Below, piece by piece: positions 26,707 to 35,097 of a stretch of DNA of 62,860 nt (the first letter of the stretch is position 1; each line of letters opens with the position of its first letter). This DNA is from a virus: the IMG/VR virus record IMGVR_UViG_3300042319_000612, positions 1 to 62,860 of that record, one strand, 5' to 3'. The notes beneath the pieces are model-generated. The model searched no databases. It was not told where the DNA came from and worked only from the letters and a program-made list of their open reading frames with translations. The translations under genes and the position numbers were made by a program.

Positions 26707-27648
26707 TTATACACTAATTGCTAGGTGCTTTGCAACACCAAAGTTGTATTTCCACTCTCGTTGTTTAGTGTGATACAAGACTGCTCCGATAGAACTAGAT
26801 GGATCTCCTGGATTAGGTAAACTCCACCTGTACTTAAATGCAGGTTCCACAAATCGTTTATTAGCATCTGAATTCATAGCACAACCGCCCATATAAACTA
26901 GACAGTCAGTGTTGACTAATTTCTTAGCTTCTAGCATAACCATACGGATTTGATCTTCAAACACTCGTTGAACTGCGGCAGCAATATCGTAACGGTCTTG
27001 TTCATTTCCAATGTCATGCGGCCAATCGAGGATGCCCTTGTGCATGTTCTTACCAGAGATTAATAGTCCGCTCATGTATTTGTGAACATCATGTTTATAA
27101 CGATGTGGGTCGCCCTTCTTAGCCATTTGTTGCAATAGATATTCGTCTTGTATTGGAGTCATTCCTAACAAGTTAGTAAATGCGCTATAGAATAGCCCTA
27201 GACTATTAGGATAACTTCTGCTCCACACTTTGCGCATTTCTCCGTGTAGGCCTTCCCATATGGTAGCACATTCAAATTCACCTATGGCGTCGAGTACCAC
27301 AATAGCACAATGATTAAAAGGACTGGTATAGTAGCCTGCGGCTGCATGACTACCATGATGCGGTGTATAAGTGATCGGAGCATAATGTTGCGCTTTCATA
27401 TATCTACGTGGAAGTACCTTCATATCTAAGGCACGATGCCACTGTCCTGCGTATGCCTGTCTTGCTTTCTTTATCCAGGGTCGTTCGTACCAAAAGATAC
27501 GATCTGGTGCTCCAAGATGCAGGGCATCGGTAATTATTTTGCTGTCTAATTCATCCGAAGAACCCACTTGATTGGACCACAGACTGCCGTCCTTGAATAC
27601 AGCAAGACTACTTCCATGATTAAGGGCATTTACCCCCCACATGATCAT
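26707..27648 (-). CDS. Carbamoyltransferase N-domain-like protein (NodU/CmcH/TobZ type)
   Basis: 313 aa. Contains the ASKHA/Kae1-like signatures of the carbamoyltransferase N-terminal domain: GVNALNHGSSLAVF, TPHHGSHAAAGYYTSPF (metal-binding HHxxH, 97-101), VVLDAIGE, and CLVYMGGCAMNSDANK. Typical enzymes have about 550-600 residues with a second domain that makes carbamoyl-adenylate; that domain is absent here, so this is either a shortened enzyme or needs a partner. Known products carbamoylate sugars or antibiotics. Confidence 0.8.
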   Translation of the reverse strand: MIMWGVNALNHGSSLAVFKDGSLWSNQVGSSDELDSKIITDALHLGAPDRIFWYERPWIKKARQAYAGQWHRALDMKVLPRRYMKAQHYAPITYTPHHGSHAAAGYYTSPFNHCAIVVLDAIGEFECATIWEGLHGEMRKVWSRSYPNSLGLFYSAFTNLLGMTPIQDEYLLQQMAKKGDPHRYKHDVHKYMSGLLISGKNMHKGILDWPHDIGNEQDRYDIAAAVQRVFEDQIRMVMLEAKKLVNTDCLVYMGGCAMNSDANKRFVEPAFKYRWSLPNPGDPSSSIGAVLYHTKQREWKYNFGVAKHLAISV

Positions 27649-27761
27649 TTGTAGATAAATGGATCACGTTTACGCAATTCTTCTAAACGTTTTTTCCATG
27701 CCTTGCGTTCTTGATACTTGTGCCACGGATATAAAATAAAATCTAATATTTTTTTAATCAT
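27645..27761 (-). CDS. Tiny conserved basic protein, 38 aa
   Basis: ATG 27761 lies inside the primase 3' end; the stop overlaps the next ATG. Sequence MIKKILDFILYPWHKYQERK then AWKKRLEELRKRDPFIYK: a short hydrophobic N-terminus and a strongly basic amphipathic helix. I recognise this pattern from T4-like aquatic phages. Function unknown. Confidence 0.75.
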   Translation of the reverse strand: MIKKILDFILYPWHKYQERKAWKKRLEELRKRDPFIYK

Positions 27762-28776
27762 TTTGATTCTCCAATACTGCTATCTTGTTTAGCATCTTTC
27801 TTTTTTCAATTTCAATCTTTGCAGGATTTGCCGTTGCTGTTTTTATAGCATCAACAACAACAAATAGTTTGCCATATTTTTTCACAGCGTCTGCACAATC
27901 TTTCACAGAGTCATCCCAAGTTGGAAATGCAATTGACCAACCTAGTTCTTTAGCTTGATCTATTAGAAACGTGCCTGCTTTATCTTGATCTGGGATCACA
28001 ATCACTTCTTTGCCTATACTGTTAATTATCCGAGCCTGTTGGTCGGAGATTTCATTAGTGAGCAAGGCCACCCCGCCGACGCTGATAGCGTCAAATGGGC
28101 CTTCTACCACAAACAGATATCTATGTGCCTCACATTGTTCGTCAACGTTGAACACAAAGAATGGATGTTGATCGGACAAATACTTGGGCTTTCCGTCTGT
28201 GACTTTACGTGCTGTGTTGCCTACAATTTTTCCAAGATATTTGAAAGCAATGATGACACGATCTGCATAGCCTGCTTCTGGACTCCAGAAGAAGTGATCG
28301 CTCAACGGATCGTAGCCTCTACCTACCACATATTCTACCGCCTTGATCAACTGTTGTTCTTGAACATCAGTCAATTGAGAATCCAACCATTCAATTAAAG
28401 GTAATGCACCTTCGGGCAAGGGCTTTTCTGTGAATGTGGGTTTTTCTACAAATGCTTCTGGTTGATATTCTGTAGATTCGGTTTTCATCGCTTCAAATAT
28501 CAACTGCTTGATATCGTCGTCATTGGCGCCTAACCATTGACAAAGACTTTTAAATTTAGCAGTGATTGGGGAGCCGGGTTTCCAACCTGTAGAATATTTG
28601 CAATTGAAACAATTATAGACAACACTGTCTGTAATAATAATACCGCCACGCTTTCTAGTGTCGTGTGCATGACCTCTATGCTGACAGCAAGGAGCATTGA
28701 AACTAATCCAGCCGCTGGGACTGGTCTTTAATTTTGAAGGAAGGAGAGTTCTAAACTTATCAAGAACAAGAGTCAT
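27754..28776 (-). CDS. 61: DNA primase, T4 gp61-like
   Basis: 340 aa. N-terminal zinc-binding region with Cys/His (NAPCCQHRGH ... YNCFNCK, about 28-60), then a TOPRIM domain: FVVEGPFDAISV (Glu) and VIPDQDKAG (DxD). Makes RNA primers for the gp41 helicase. Order primase-helicase on the same strand fits a replication unit. Confidence 0.9.
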   Translation of the reverse strand: MTLVLDKFRTLLPSKLKTSPSGWISFNAPCCQHRGHAHDTRKRGGIIITDSVVYNCFNCKYSTGWKPGSPITAKFKSLCQWLGANDDDIKQLIFEAMKTESTEYQPEAFVEKPTFTEKPLPEGALPLIEWLDSQLTDVQEQQLIKAVEYVVGRGYDPLSDHFFWSPEAGYADRVIIAFKYLGKIVGNTARKVTDGKPKYLSDQHPFFVFNVDEQCEAHRYLFVVEGPFDAISVGGVALLTNEISDQQARIINSIGKEVIVIPDQDKAGTFLIDQAKELGWSIAFPTWDDSVKDCADAVKKYGKLFVVVDAIKTATANPAKIEIEKRKMLNKIAVLENQND

Positions 28777-28788
28777 ACATACAGTATA

Positions 28789-29601
28789 CTATCTATATAG
28801 TACGCTGTCAACTTTTCCTGTGTTTGATAAATCCGGAATATATTTGATTCTAAACCAATTGAATTTGCCAGTGATGTTTTGATAAAGAACAGGATCCTGC
28901 ATGGCACTTATAGTTTCTAGATCAACCCAGCGTTCAGGATTTCCGCCTGCACTTTGACTGCCCTGAATGATGATATCGCCAATGTAATTGGACATGTTGA
29001 TTTGGAATGTATGCAGACTCTGCGGAGTACCGTACTGGGGTTGTGCATCAATAATACCACTGATATAGTATAATGATGTGCCGGGGTCGTAAGGTTGATA
29101 ATTTTTAAATTCTTTTATTACTAGACTATCAACTGGTTCTCCGAATACATCCCCAGTGATTTCTATGGGGCTAAATGCGCCATACTGACTATCTATATAC
29201 AAGGAGTTTTTAGCCGTGGTCACATGTGCATCACCATCAAGCGTTCGTGTCTCGGTGTTTACAGAGTATTGATAAAAGCCAGGTTCGATGTCTCTCAATT
29301 CCGAATTGTATAAAATAACATATGCCTTGCCGCTCGACGCACTCTGAATTACACAATCCTTTTGCAGTATGAGTTCTTTAGATTCTCTATTCACTAGATT
29401 GAAAACTAGATATGATCCTGTTATGTCTTGGGCCTTCTGGTCAGAATTACGCACCTGCAGGTCTATTCTGTTATCGACACCTCGATGGATTTTTAAGTTG
29501 CGATTATACACTCTACGATACCTCTCTGTTTGCCAGGCGGCTAACGTATTTGTAAATACGTCTATCTTGTTTGGATATAAATAAACTGAAATAAGTTGCA
29601 T
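28789..29601 (-). CDS. Probable virion structural protein (baseplate/fibre-associated), 270 aa
   Basis: Beta-rich throughout; N-terminal YPNKIDVFTNTLAAWQTERY and repeated beta segments (YLVFNLVNRESKELIL; AYVILYNSELRDIEPGFYQY) resemble the receptor-binding baseplate-upper-protein style found in T4-like marine phages. Starts behind AAAGG with an ATAAATA motif 20 bases upstream. Role in the virion is inference. Confidence 0.6.
   Translation of the reverse strand: MQLISVYLYPNKIDVFTNTLAAWQTERYRRVYNRNLKIHRGVDNRIDLQVRNSDQKAQDITGSYLVFNLVNRESKELILQKDCVIQSASSGKAYVILYNSELRDIEPGFYQYSVNTETRTLDGDAHVTTAKNSLYIDSQYGAFSPIEITGDVFGEPVDSLVIKEFKNYQPYDPGTSLYYISGIIDAQPQYGTPQSLHTFQINMSNYIGDIIIQGSQSAGGNPERWVDLETISAMQDPVLYQNITGKFNWFRIKYIPDLSNTGKVDSVLYR
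29576..29583 (+). promoter_or_regulatory. T4-type late promoter TATAAATA
   Basis: Exact T4 late consensus, 47 bases before the plus-strand gene at 29631. Confidence 0.6.
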
Positions 29602-29621
29602 ACACTAGCGGACCTTTACAC

Positions 29622-29628
29622 TATTTAT
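29622..29628 (-). promoter_or_regulatory. Late-type promoter ATAAATA
   Basis: 20 bases before the start at 29601, with AAAGG between. Confidence 0.5.
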
Positions 29629-29630
29629 CT

Positions 29631-30002
29631 ATGAGAATCACACATAACTTACAAGAAAACTTTCCTTTTATCAGTGTTGTAACCCACGTTGATCAGGAAT
29701 ATGTGGGTATCATAATCAACCAAGATTCTGCTATCACCAGCATGTATGACTATGCACACATCAAAACTGAAGAAGAAAAAGCAAAATTCTTAGAACTAGG
29801 AGAAGTTTGGTGGTGGGAATCAAATAGACAGATTCCTATTAATATATTTTTACTTAAAGAAATTTATGCTTTCCGATACACCATCAAAAACTTTTCAACC
29901 AAAGATGTCAAGGTGTTATTTGGTCCCTGTACCAGCCTTAATAATATCATTGTAAAACGTATCAAGCGCAAATCAATCACATTGGTTAGACGGGCTACTT
30001 GA
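29631..30002 (+). CDS. Conserved T4-like phage protein, 123 aa
   Basis: Starts MRITHNLQENFPFISVVTHV and has LGEVWWWESNRQIPINIFL, a combination I associate with small conserved proteins of T4-like cyanophages and relatives. Basic C-terminus (IIVKRIKRKSITLVRRAT). Own late promoter. Function unknown. Overlaps the convergent gene by eight bases. Confidence 0.72.
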   Translation: MRITHNLQENFPFISVVTHVDQEYVGIIINQDSAITSMYDYAHIKTEEEKAKFLELGEVWWWESNRQIPINIFLLKEIYAFRYTIKNFSTKDVKVLFGPCTSLNNIIVKRIKRKSITLVRRAT

Positions 30003-30555
30003 TGCCAATAATCATTACTCGATTAAAGGCCTTGTCTTCAAATTCAAATCTTTTAATGCCATCGTAGAGCTGTTCGCTCATGGGGTACTTTAGCATTAGG
30101 TCCTTGATACTGGACATAGAATTAACATGATCCTCATCTAGCATATCGCTGGCCTGTAGACATACCACTGTGCCCGCTGGGATATTTGCGTACCATTGAC
30201 TCGAAGTCATGTGCTCAACACTGGAATTTATAATCACATCTGGTCTTGGTTTATATTCCAACAGATTGATGTCAACGGTATGTGCCTTGAATTCCCAAGC
30301 TCGATAGACCCATAGATTGTTGATGGCCTCTGCTATAGGTTCACATGCGGGATCTTGGTCAAAGCTACGGACCTCCAGCACAGGTATTTTATTTCTAGTA
30401 CGGATTAAAAAATTAGCCAAGGCATACCATCCCGCTAAAATCCATATACGATAACCGTCCTCAATAGGTCTATGTTCTTCAAGTGTACGCTCTAATCGAT
30501 CCACGAGCCAAATCTTGCTCTGTATCTGAGCACTGCTAAAGGCATCAAAGTTCAT
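29995..30555 (-). CDS. Class I methyltransferase-like protein, 186 aa
   Basis: WILAGWYALANFLIRTRN, then VRSFDQDPACEPIAEAINN (acidic residue after strand 2, as in SAM binding), then DVIINSSVEHMTSSQWYANIPAGTVVCLQA (motif IV-like). This is a Rossmann-like MTase layout in a short form. Overlaps the DnaE-like gene by the ATGA arrangement. Substrate unknown. Confidence 0.6.
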   Translation of the reverse strand: MNFDAFSSAQIQSKIWLVDRLERTLEEHRPIEDGYRIWILAGWYALANFLIRTRNKIPVLEVRSFDQDPACEPIAEAINNLWVYRAWEFKAHTVDINLLEYKPRPDVIINSSVEHMTSSQWYANIPAGTVVCLQASDMLDEDHVNSMSSIKDLMLKYPMSEQLYDGIKRFEFEDKAFNRVMIIGIK

Positions 30556-31130
30556 TGGAATCCATAACTAATCTGTTCACAGATTAAATTCATCTGTACA
30601 ACGATAGCAACAGCATAGGCAGTGGCATGACTCTTCTTAAAGTAGTAATCACCAGTCTCTGGCTTGGTCCATACTTCCGTCATGATCGTCGTCCAAGGCT
30701 TCCCAATCAGATAACGTTTGGCTGGGCGGATCATAGCTAGGACGGCAGATAATTGTTCCACGGAAGTCGGTAGGGTCTTCCGGATTATATCTCCATGCCC
30801 GTTCAAATGAAATAACAGATTTACAAATTCGTCTTGTTGAAGTAAGTCCCATAGTGGCTCCTGATTCATTAGATAAACTAGATGTTCTTCATCACGAACA
30901 CCTTTATAAATTCCAACATTGAGAAAATCTATTTTAAAATACTTTTCTTCTTCTGCCTGTTCATAGGGAAGTTGACATAGACCACTAACTGCATCTACAG
31001 GAACAGCGTGTAGATATACACCTGTGTTATGCTTGACCAATCGTTGATTGTCTAGTCTACTGGCAGGGATGTGTTCAAACAATTTTAATGCTTGATCGCG
31101 GTCTACAAAGTCTATGTCAATATCCGGCAT
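30552..31130 (-). CDS. Miniature DnaE-like (Pol III alpha) protein, 192 aa
   Basis: Begins PDIDIDF (residues 2-8), the DnaE catalytic motif with two Asp (E. coli D401 and D403). HNTGVYLHAVPVD mirrors the 'HAAGVVI' segment. KYFKIDFLNVG (Asp68) mirrors 'KFDFLGL' (D555). LAMIRPAKR mirrors the 'RPGP' segment, and YYFKKSHATAYAV (163-174) mirrors 'FNKSHAAAYAL'. PHP, fingers, beta-binding and OB parts are absent: full DnaE has about 1160 residues. Whether it retains catalysis is unknown. Same transcription unit as replication genes. Confidence 0.72.
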   Translation of the reverse strand: MPDIDIDFVDRDQALKLFEHIPASRLDNQRLVKHNTGVYLHAVPVDAVSGLCQLPYEQAEEEKYFKIDFLNVGIYKGVRDEEHLVYLMNQEPLWDLLQQDEFVNLLFHLNGHGDIIRKTLPTSVEQLSAVLAMIRPAKRYLIGKPWTTIMTEVWTKPETGDYYFKKSHATAYAVAIVVQMNLICEQISYGFQ

Positions 31131-31378
31131 TAGTTCAATCTCGTGGTTTCAAACAATAGCAAAGGCAATGTATCTGCTAGAAACTGTGCATACTCTTCAG
31201 AATCTTCGCGATCATTGAACCCCGTAAATTTTACAAATACATCGTCGGAATCTTCCGCAATCACTATCTCAATGTCTATATCGTCTCTAGATATATGTTC
31301 TTCGTTGTGTGCTAACTCTACTTCTTCGTCTTCTACAGGTGGTGCGCTTGCTTCTTCTTTTCTTTTCTTATAAATCAT
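31130..31378 (-). CDS. Small acidic protein, 82 aa
   Basis: Basic start (IYKKRKEEAS) then strongly acidic (EDEEVELAHNEEHISRDDID, AEDSDDVFVKFTGFNDRED). One-base overlap with the DnaE-like gene. Conserved style in T4-like phages; function unknown. Confidence 0.7.
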   Translation of the reverse strand: MIYKKRKEEASAPPVEDEEVELAHNEEHISRDDIDIEIVIAEDSDDVFVKFTGFNDREDSEEYAQFLADTLPLLLFETTRLN

Positions 31379-32061
31379 AATATTTTCGCCTCCTTGATGA
31401 CGTCTTTAACTAACTCTACATCTGCGGGTAAAGATTTAAAACGTCTGGACCAATAGTTAGGATCAATAATTGGACCAACTATATCTAGTTGCTCATCATT
31501 CATACGCTTTAACATTTCCTTCCCCGACTTGCTATTTAACACCATCCACGGACTAATCAATCCTTCCTTGATATCGTGCGTAGCGCGGTTGAGATTAACG
31601 TATTGAAAGTAGTGTTCCCAGGGGGCTGAGTTAGCATCACTCCATTCCATCATGGTTTTGATGGTTCTCTGTATTGCACCGTCTGCTGGTTCTATTTTTA
31701 TCAGCTCACTGATATAGGTATCATAAAGTTCATCTCTGCACCAATGATCTAGTTTTACTCCACTCTTGACCACAAAGTCAATAAATCTCTCTGGATAGAT
31801 AGGAGCAGTGTTTACAAGAAAACTACCAAACTTTACCATGGCATTGTAGAATGAACTACCTGCAAAATCATCAAAGGTCTTGGGACTAGAACCTCGCTGT
31901 GCCAGTTCATAAAATCGTTGGAATGTTAACAGGCCTGCCTGAACATGTCTTTCATTCTTGCTCATGTGTCTACGTTTCTGTTCACAGACATGCACAGCCA
32001 AAGTTTTTTCTTTGACAAATTCTTTGCCGCAGTATTCGCACTTATAATTTAATGTCTGCAA
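31375..32061 (-). CDS. Protein with N-terminal C2H2-like zinc finger, 228 aa
   Basis: CEYCGKEFVKEKTLAVHVC at the N-terminus is a C2H2/C2HC finger. The remainder is helical (FLVNTAPIYPERFIDFVVKS, WSDANSAPWEHYFQYV). I prefer TTG at 32061 (16-20 bases overlap with the upstream gene); an ATG at 32094 would overlap it by 53 bases. In T4-like aquatic phages a similar zinc-finger protein sits beside gp62. Function unknown; possibly DNA-binding in replication. Confidence 0.72.
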   Translation of the reverse strand: MQTLNYKCEYCGKEFVKEKTLAVHVCEQKRRHMSKNERHVQAGLLTFQRFYELAQRGSSPKTFDDFAGSSFYNAMVKFGSFLVNTAPIYPERFIDFVVKSGVKLDHWCRDELYDTYISELIKIEPADGAIQRTIKTMMEWSDANSAPWEHYFQYVNLNRATHDIKEGLISPWMVLNSKSGKEMLKRMNDEQLDIVGPIIDPNYWSRRFKSLPADVELVKDVIKEAKIL

Positions 32062-32518
32062 TTTGCTTCTTATCCCAACCAAGGTCCTTAGCATATTCTT
32101 TTATTTCTTTGTCTGTAGTTATTGCTGCTAGAGTTTCAACATCTGTCATTTTCATGTTCGGAAACAGCTCTGCTAGAAAATCTACTTTTTTATTTTTTTG
32201 TTTTTTAAGAGGAATCCATTCATGAAAATAGGTTTGACCTGTGCCTCTACTACAGGCACACAACGACTGCCAAACCAGTTTGGGATGTTTTTGAATATTA
32301 TTCCAATTTTTATTGTAGTATTCATTTACGGTCAAAACAAAATGCTCTTGAAGCGACCGATCACTGCTTTTAACACTGCTGATATATCTATTAAGATTCC
32401 AGAAATCTCCTTTGATCTCTTTCCTTCCATCATCAGTGGCGGCATCCCATAAGTCTTTCATTCCAAGATCAACTGCTGGAATTATTTCTTTAAAGAGGTC
32501 TATGTGTTTATTTGCCAT
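32042..32518 (-). CDS. 62: Clamp-loader small subunit, T4 gp62-like
   Basis: 158 aa. The stretch FWNLNRYISSVKSSDRSLQE through CSRGTGQTYFHEWIPLKKQ parallels T4 gp62 (FFEIIGAINNKTKCS ... SGLSDEAHFNYLMAAVPRGK), and LAAITTDKEIKEYAKDLGWD resembles the gp62 C-terminus. In T4, gp62 joins gp44 to load the gp45 clamp; neither is in this window. Moderate confidence because gp62 diverges fast. Confidence 0.6.
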   Translation of the reverse strand: MANKHIDLFKEIIPAVDLGMKDLWDAATDDGRKEIKGDFWNLNRYISSVKSSDRSLQEHFVLTVNEYYNKNWNNIQKHPKLVWQSLCACSRGTGQTYFHEWIPLKKQKNKKVDFLAELFPNMKMTDVETLAAITTDKEIKEYAKDLGWDKKQIADIKL

Positions 32519-32795
32519 TGTCTTTGCTTAGGTGATATATTATTATAACACGTTCTATTGCTTCTTGTAAAGTGGGATTTGTCCGGGCAGCCCGCCGAAT
32601 TTTACCCCAAAGTTGATCTTCCATCATGTGATCGTGCAACGGTCTTCCATCACTCGTGCGCGGATCAAAGTTTGGATTATCTTTATTATACATCCACCCT
32701 TGTACTTGTTTATTCGAGTCGCCTGCTTCTGAGGCATATACAACGCTATCTTTGTGTTCGTATGTATAGGTAGCACCTGGTTTAAGATTTCCCAT
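32508..32795 (-). CDS. Conserved hypothetical protein, 95 aa
   Basis: LKPGATYTYEHKDSVVYASE and GWMYNKDNPNFDPRTSDGRP are typical of an unnamed protein found in T4-like aquatic phages near recombination genes. Acts in the cytoplasm, function unknown. Overlaps both neighbours by about 12 bases. Confidence 0.7.
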   Translation of the reverse strand: MGNLKPGATYTYEHKDSVVYASEAGDSNKQVQGWMYNKDNPNFDPRTSDGRPLHDHMMEDQLWGKIRRAARTNPTLQEAIERVIIIYHLSKDNGK

Positions 32796-33138
32796 TTTTT
32801 GCGTACCCTACAGTTTCACGCTCTATATCATCGTGATCAAACTCTGCCCAATATAATTCAAAAGCAACACAATCAGCTACTGCTTCAAATTGATGATATT
32901 CTCCGGGTGCTACCTTTGTATACTCTCCGGCTCGTAAAAGTGTTTCATCAACTAGATCATAGTTGTTTTTCCAAACACGAATGATCATTTCACCTTTTTC
33001 TACAAAGAAGCCATTCCATTTGTATTGATGTTTATGCTTGGAACATGTGCCGCCTTTTTTGGCTTCAATGCGGTGAAATTCCAATACACCATTGGCTTCT
33101 AATAATTCTGTCTGTCCCCAAACTTTTCCTGCTTTCAT
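32782..33138 (-). CDS. Cupin-domain protein (sugar-isomerase-like), 118 aa
   Basis: HRIEAKKGGTCSKHKHQYKW gives the first cupin motif (G-x5-H-x-H) and LLRAGEYTKVAPGEYHQFEA the second (PxGxxH). Small single-domain cupins like this resemble mannose-6-phosphate isomerase type II tails and nucleotide-sugar epimerase-like proteins. Could serve the nearby sugar island or be an independent enzyme. Confidence 0.75.
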   Translation of the reverse strand: MKAGKVWGQTELLEANGVLEFHRIEAKKGGTCSKHKHQYKWNGFFVEKGEMIIRVWKNNYDLVDETLLRAGEYTKVAPGEYHQFEAVADCVAFELYWAEFDHDDIERETVGYAKNGKS

Positions 33139-33139
33139 T

Positions 33140-33646
33140 TTAAATAACCTTATCTAATTGTAAAATTTCGCTCTGTCTACTGATTTCTTTAACAAAATAT
33201 GCACATGGCGGACTAGGACCATCATGCAATGGCACAGTGAGTAATTGTCCGTTTTTCATTTTAGGAAAGTACCATCTCACGTCTTGATAGATATTTACTA
33301 TTTCAATGGGCATATACTCACATTTAAATCCATTTATGGGATTAAAAATAAATGCATCAAATCCACGTTCATTTAGGCTGGTCAGGGGCAAAACTTCAGG
33401 GTCTAGTCCACAATCTCGATCTCCAACGATCATGCACCAGTCTAGTGGCATTTGTACTTCATAACCTCCCACACTTAATAATATAGCAGGCGAGTTAAAT
33501 GATTCCAAAAATATCAACGGCATAAAAAAGAAATCTGGTTCGTTAGGATTGGAATTATCTAATACTGAAAATCTAGTGTCTTCGTCTACCTCATCTGGCA
33601 ATTCGTTTAGATCAAAAGATCTATTGTTTAGGGTTAAAATTTTCAT
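33140..33646 (-). CDS. Conserved hypothetical protein, 168 aa
   Basis: Beta-rich with FFFMPLIFLESFNSPAILLS and MPLDWCMIVGDRDCGLDPEV; the order next to uvsW is found in other T4-like aquatic phages. No catalytic motif seen. ATGA overlap with UvsW. Confidence 0.72.
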   Translation of the reverse strand: MKILTLNNRSFDLNELPDEVDEDTRFSVLDNSNPNEPDFFFMPLIFLESFNSPAILLSVGGYEVQMPLDWCMIVGDRDCGLDPEVLPLTSLNERGFDAFIFNPINGFKCEYMPIEIVNIYQDVRWYFPKMKNGQLLTVPLHDGPSPPCAYFVKEISRQSEILQLDKVI

Positions 33647-35097
33647 ATGGATACCTTGGTAATTGTAAAGGGGTACTTGGCCTCTTTGTAAAATTTCTTT
33701 CGTTCAGTGAGATGTCGTTTGGAATATTTGCACTGTGAAGTTATGTCCCAGATTTCAACGTGGTCTTTGTCTTGCGCTTTTCTAATGCCTCGCCCAATAC
33801 TTTGTATAACTCGGACAAAGCTCTTTCCGGGCTCCACAAGAACCAAATTAAAAATCCTAGGGATATTAATACCCACAGCGGCCACACCATAAGTCGCCAC
33901 AATAATCTTACCATCACTTGTTTTAATCTCGTCATATTCTTCTTTCCTATCGCCTAGCTTCATTCCACCACTAACGAATACAGCTTCCGGTATGCGCTCA
34001 ATCAATTTATTCCCAGTGTCAATTCTGTTGATTAACACTAGAGTATTTCCTGTTAAAGCTAGTGATTGTATTTTATTTGCCATCCAAGTAATTCTAGAAT
34101 CGTCGGTGACCAAAAATGCATATTCGTCTGCAAAACTTCTAAATTCCTGTACTTCGTTGGTTTGCAAAATGTTAATTTGTAATTGTGCTAGAACGCCCTT
34201 CTCCTGTAGGTCATGTGCCGATACCTGATTGATAACTGGTCCGATGCTGGCAAGGATGCCTTGAAATTCCCATGCTTCTTTGGGAATAGTTCCCGTGAGT
34301 CCCCATCGTATAGCACAGTTGCTAAAGTTCTGTGTCAACAATTTCGTTAACACTTCTGCCTTGGCCTGATGAACTTCATCGATAATAATTGCAGATACTC
34401 CAGCAGTAAATTCAGCTAACGATAACACTTCGTCATCGTAACTTTTCTTATCGAGTACATTAAGACTTTGCCAGGTGCAGATAGTGTGCGTCTTACCTAA
34501 TTCTTTTCTGTCGCCGAAGTATACACCCACATCTAGTCCAAGGTTTTTGTAGTCTTCTTCAGTTTGTACAACAAGAGATTTGTTCGGAACAATAACCATC
34601 GTACGCCCATACGCCTCACAAAGATGCGACAATGTCGCTGTAGTAATTGTTTTGCCTGCACCTGTAGCTACCTCCTGTAATGATTGTGAGTTTTCTAAAA
34701 ACTTGTTAACAACGTCGTATTGATAATCACGAAGTACAATAGGAGTTCCTGCTTCAGGATGCCCCTTGGGCCATGTCTTGCCCTTGTCTGCCCAGTAGTT
34801 TTCTGTTATAGGAGCAAATTCTATCTTGGTGTGATGTCGTTGATCTTCAATATCTATTTCATATCCAGCTTCTTCTACGATGGGCAATATAACATCAAGG
34901 TGTGCAAGATAACCAGTACCACCGATGCTAAAATAGGTTTTTGTACCATCCCATCGACCCAGTTTGTATGATGGCATGTGTCGGGCATATGGTAGATCAA
35001 ATTTCAATTTGTTAACAATTTTACGCCGTGTTTCAACACTGAGTCCTTCCAACTTGATATTAACTTCATCTCGAATCACTAGTTTACAAACTGACAA
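33643..35097 (-). CDS. uvsW: UvsW helicase
   Basis: 484 aa SF2 helicase. N-terminal 110-residue DNA-binding domain (YKLGRWDGTKTYFSIGGTGY), then motif I EVATGAGKT (142-150), motif II IIIDEVH (238-243), motif III GLTGTIP, motif VI QSIGRGIRK. In T4, UvsW resolves recombination forks and R-loops and turns off origin-dependent replication. Length matches T4 UvsW. Overlaps the upstream gene by 14 bases. Confidence 0.93.
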   Translation of the reverse strand: MSVCKLVIRDEVNIKLEGLSVETRRKIVNKLKFDLPYARHMPSYKLGRWDGTKTYFSIGGTGYLAHLDVILPIVEEAGYEIDIEDQRHHTKIEFAPITENYWADKGKTWPKGHPEAGTPIVLRDYQYDVVNKFLENSQSLQEVATGAGKTITTATLSHLCEAYGRTMVIVPNKSLVVQTEEDYKNLGLDVGVYFGDRKELGKTHTICTWQSLNVLDKKSYDDEVLSLAEFTAGVSAIIIDEVHQAKAEVLTKLLTQNFSNCAIRWGLTGTIPKEAWEFQGILASIGPVINQVSAHDLQEKGVLAQLQINILQTNEVQEFRSFADEYAFLVTDDSRITWMANKIQSLALTGNTLVLINRIDTGNKLIERIPEAVFVSGGMKLGDRKEEYDEIKTSDGKIIVATYGVAAVGINIPRIFNLVLVEPGKSFVRVIQSIGRGIRKAQDKDHVEIWDITSQCKYSKRHLTERKKFYKEAKYPFTITKVSI

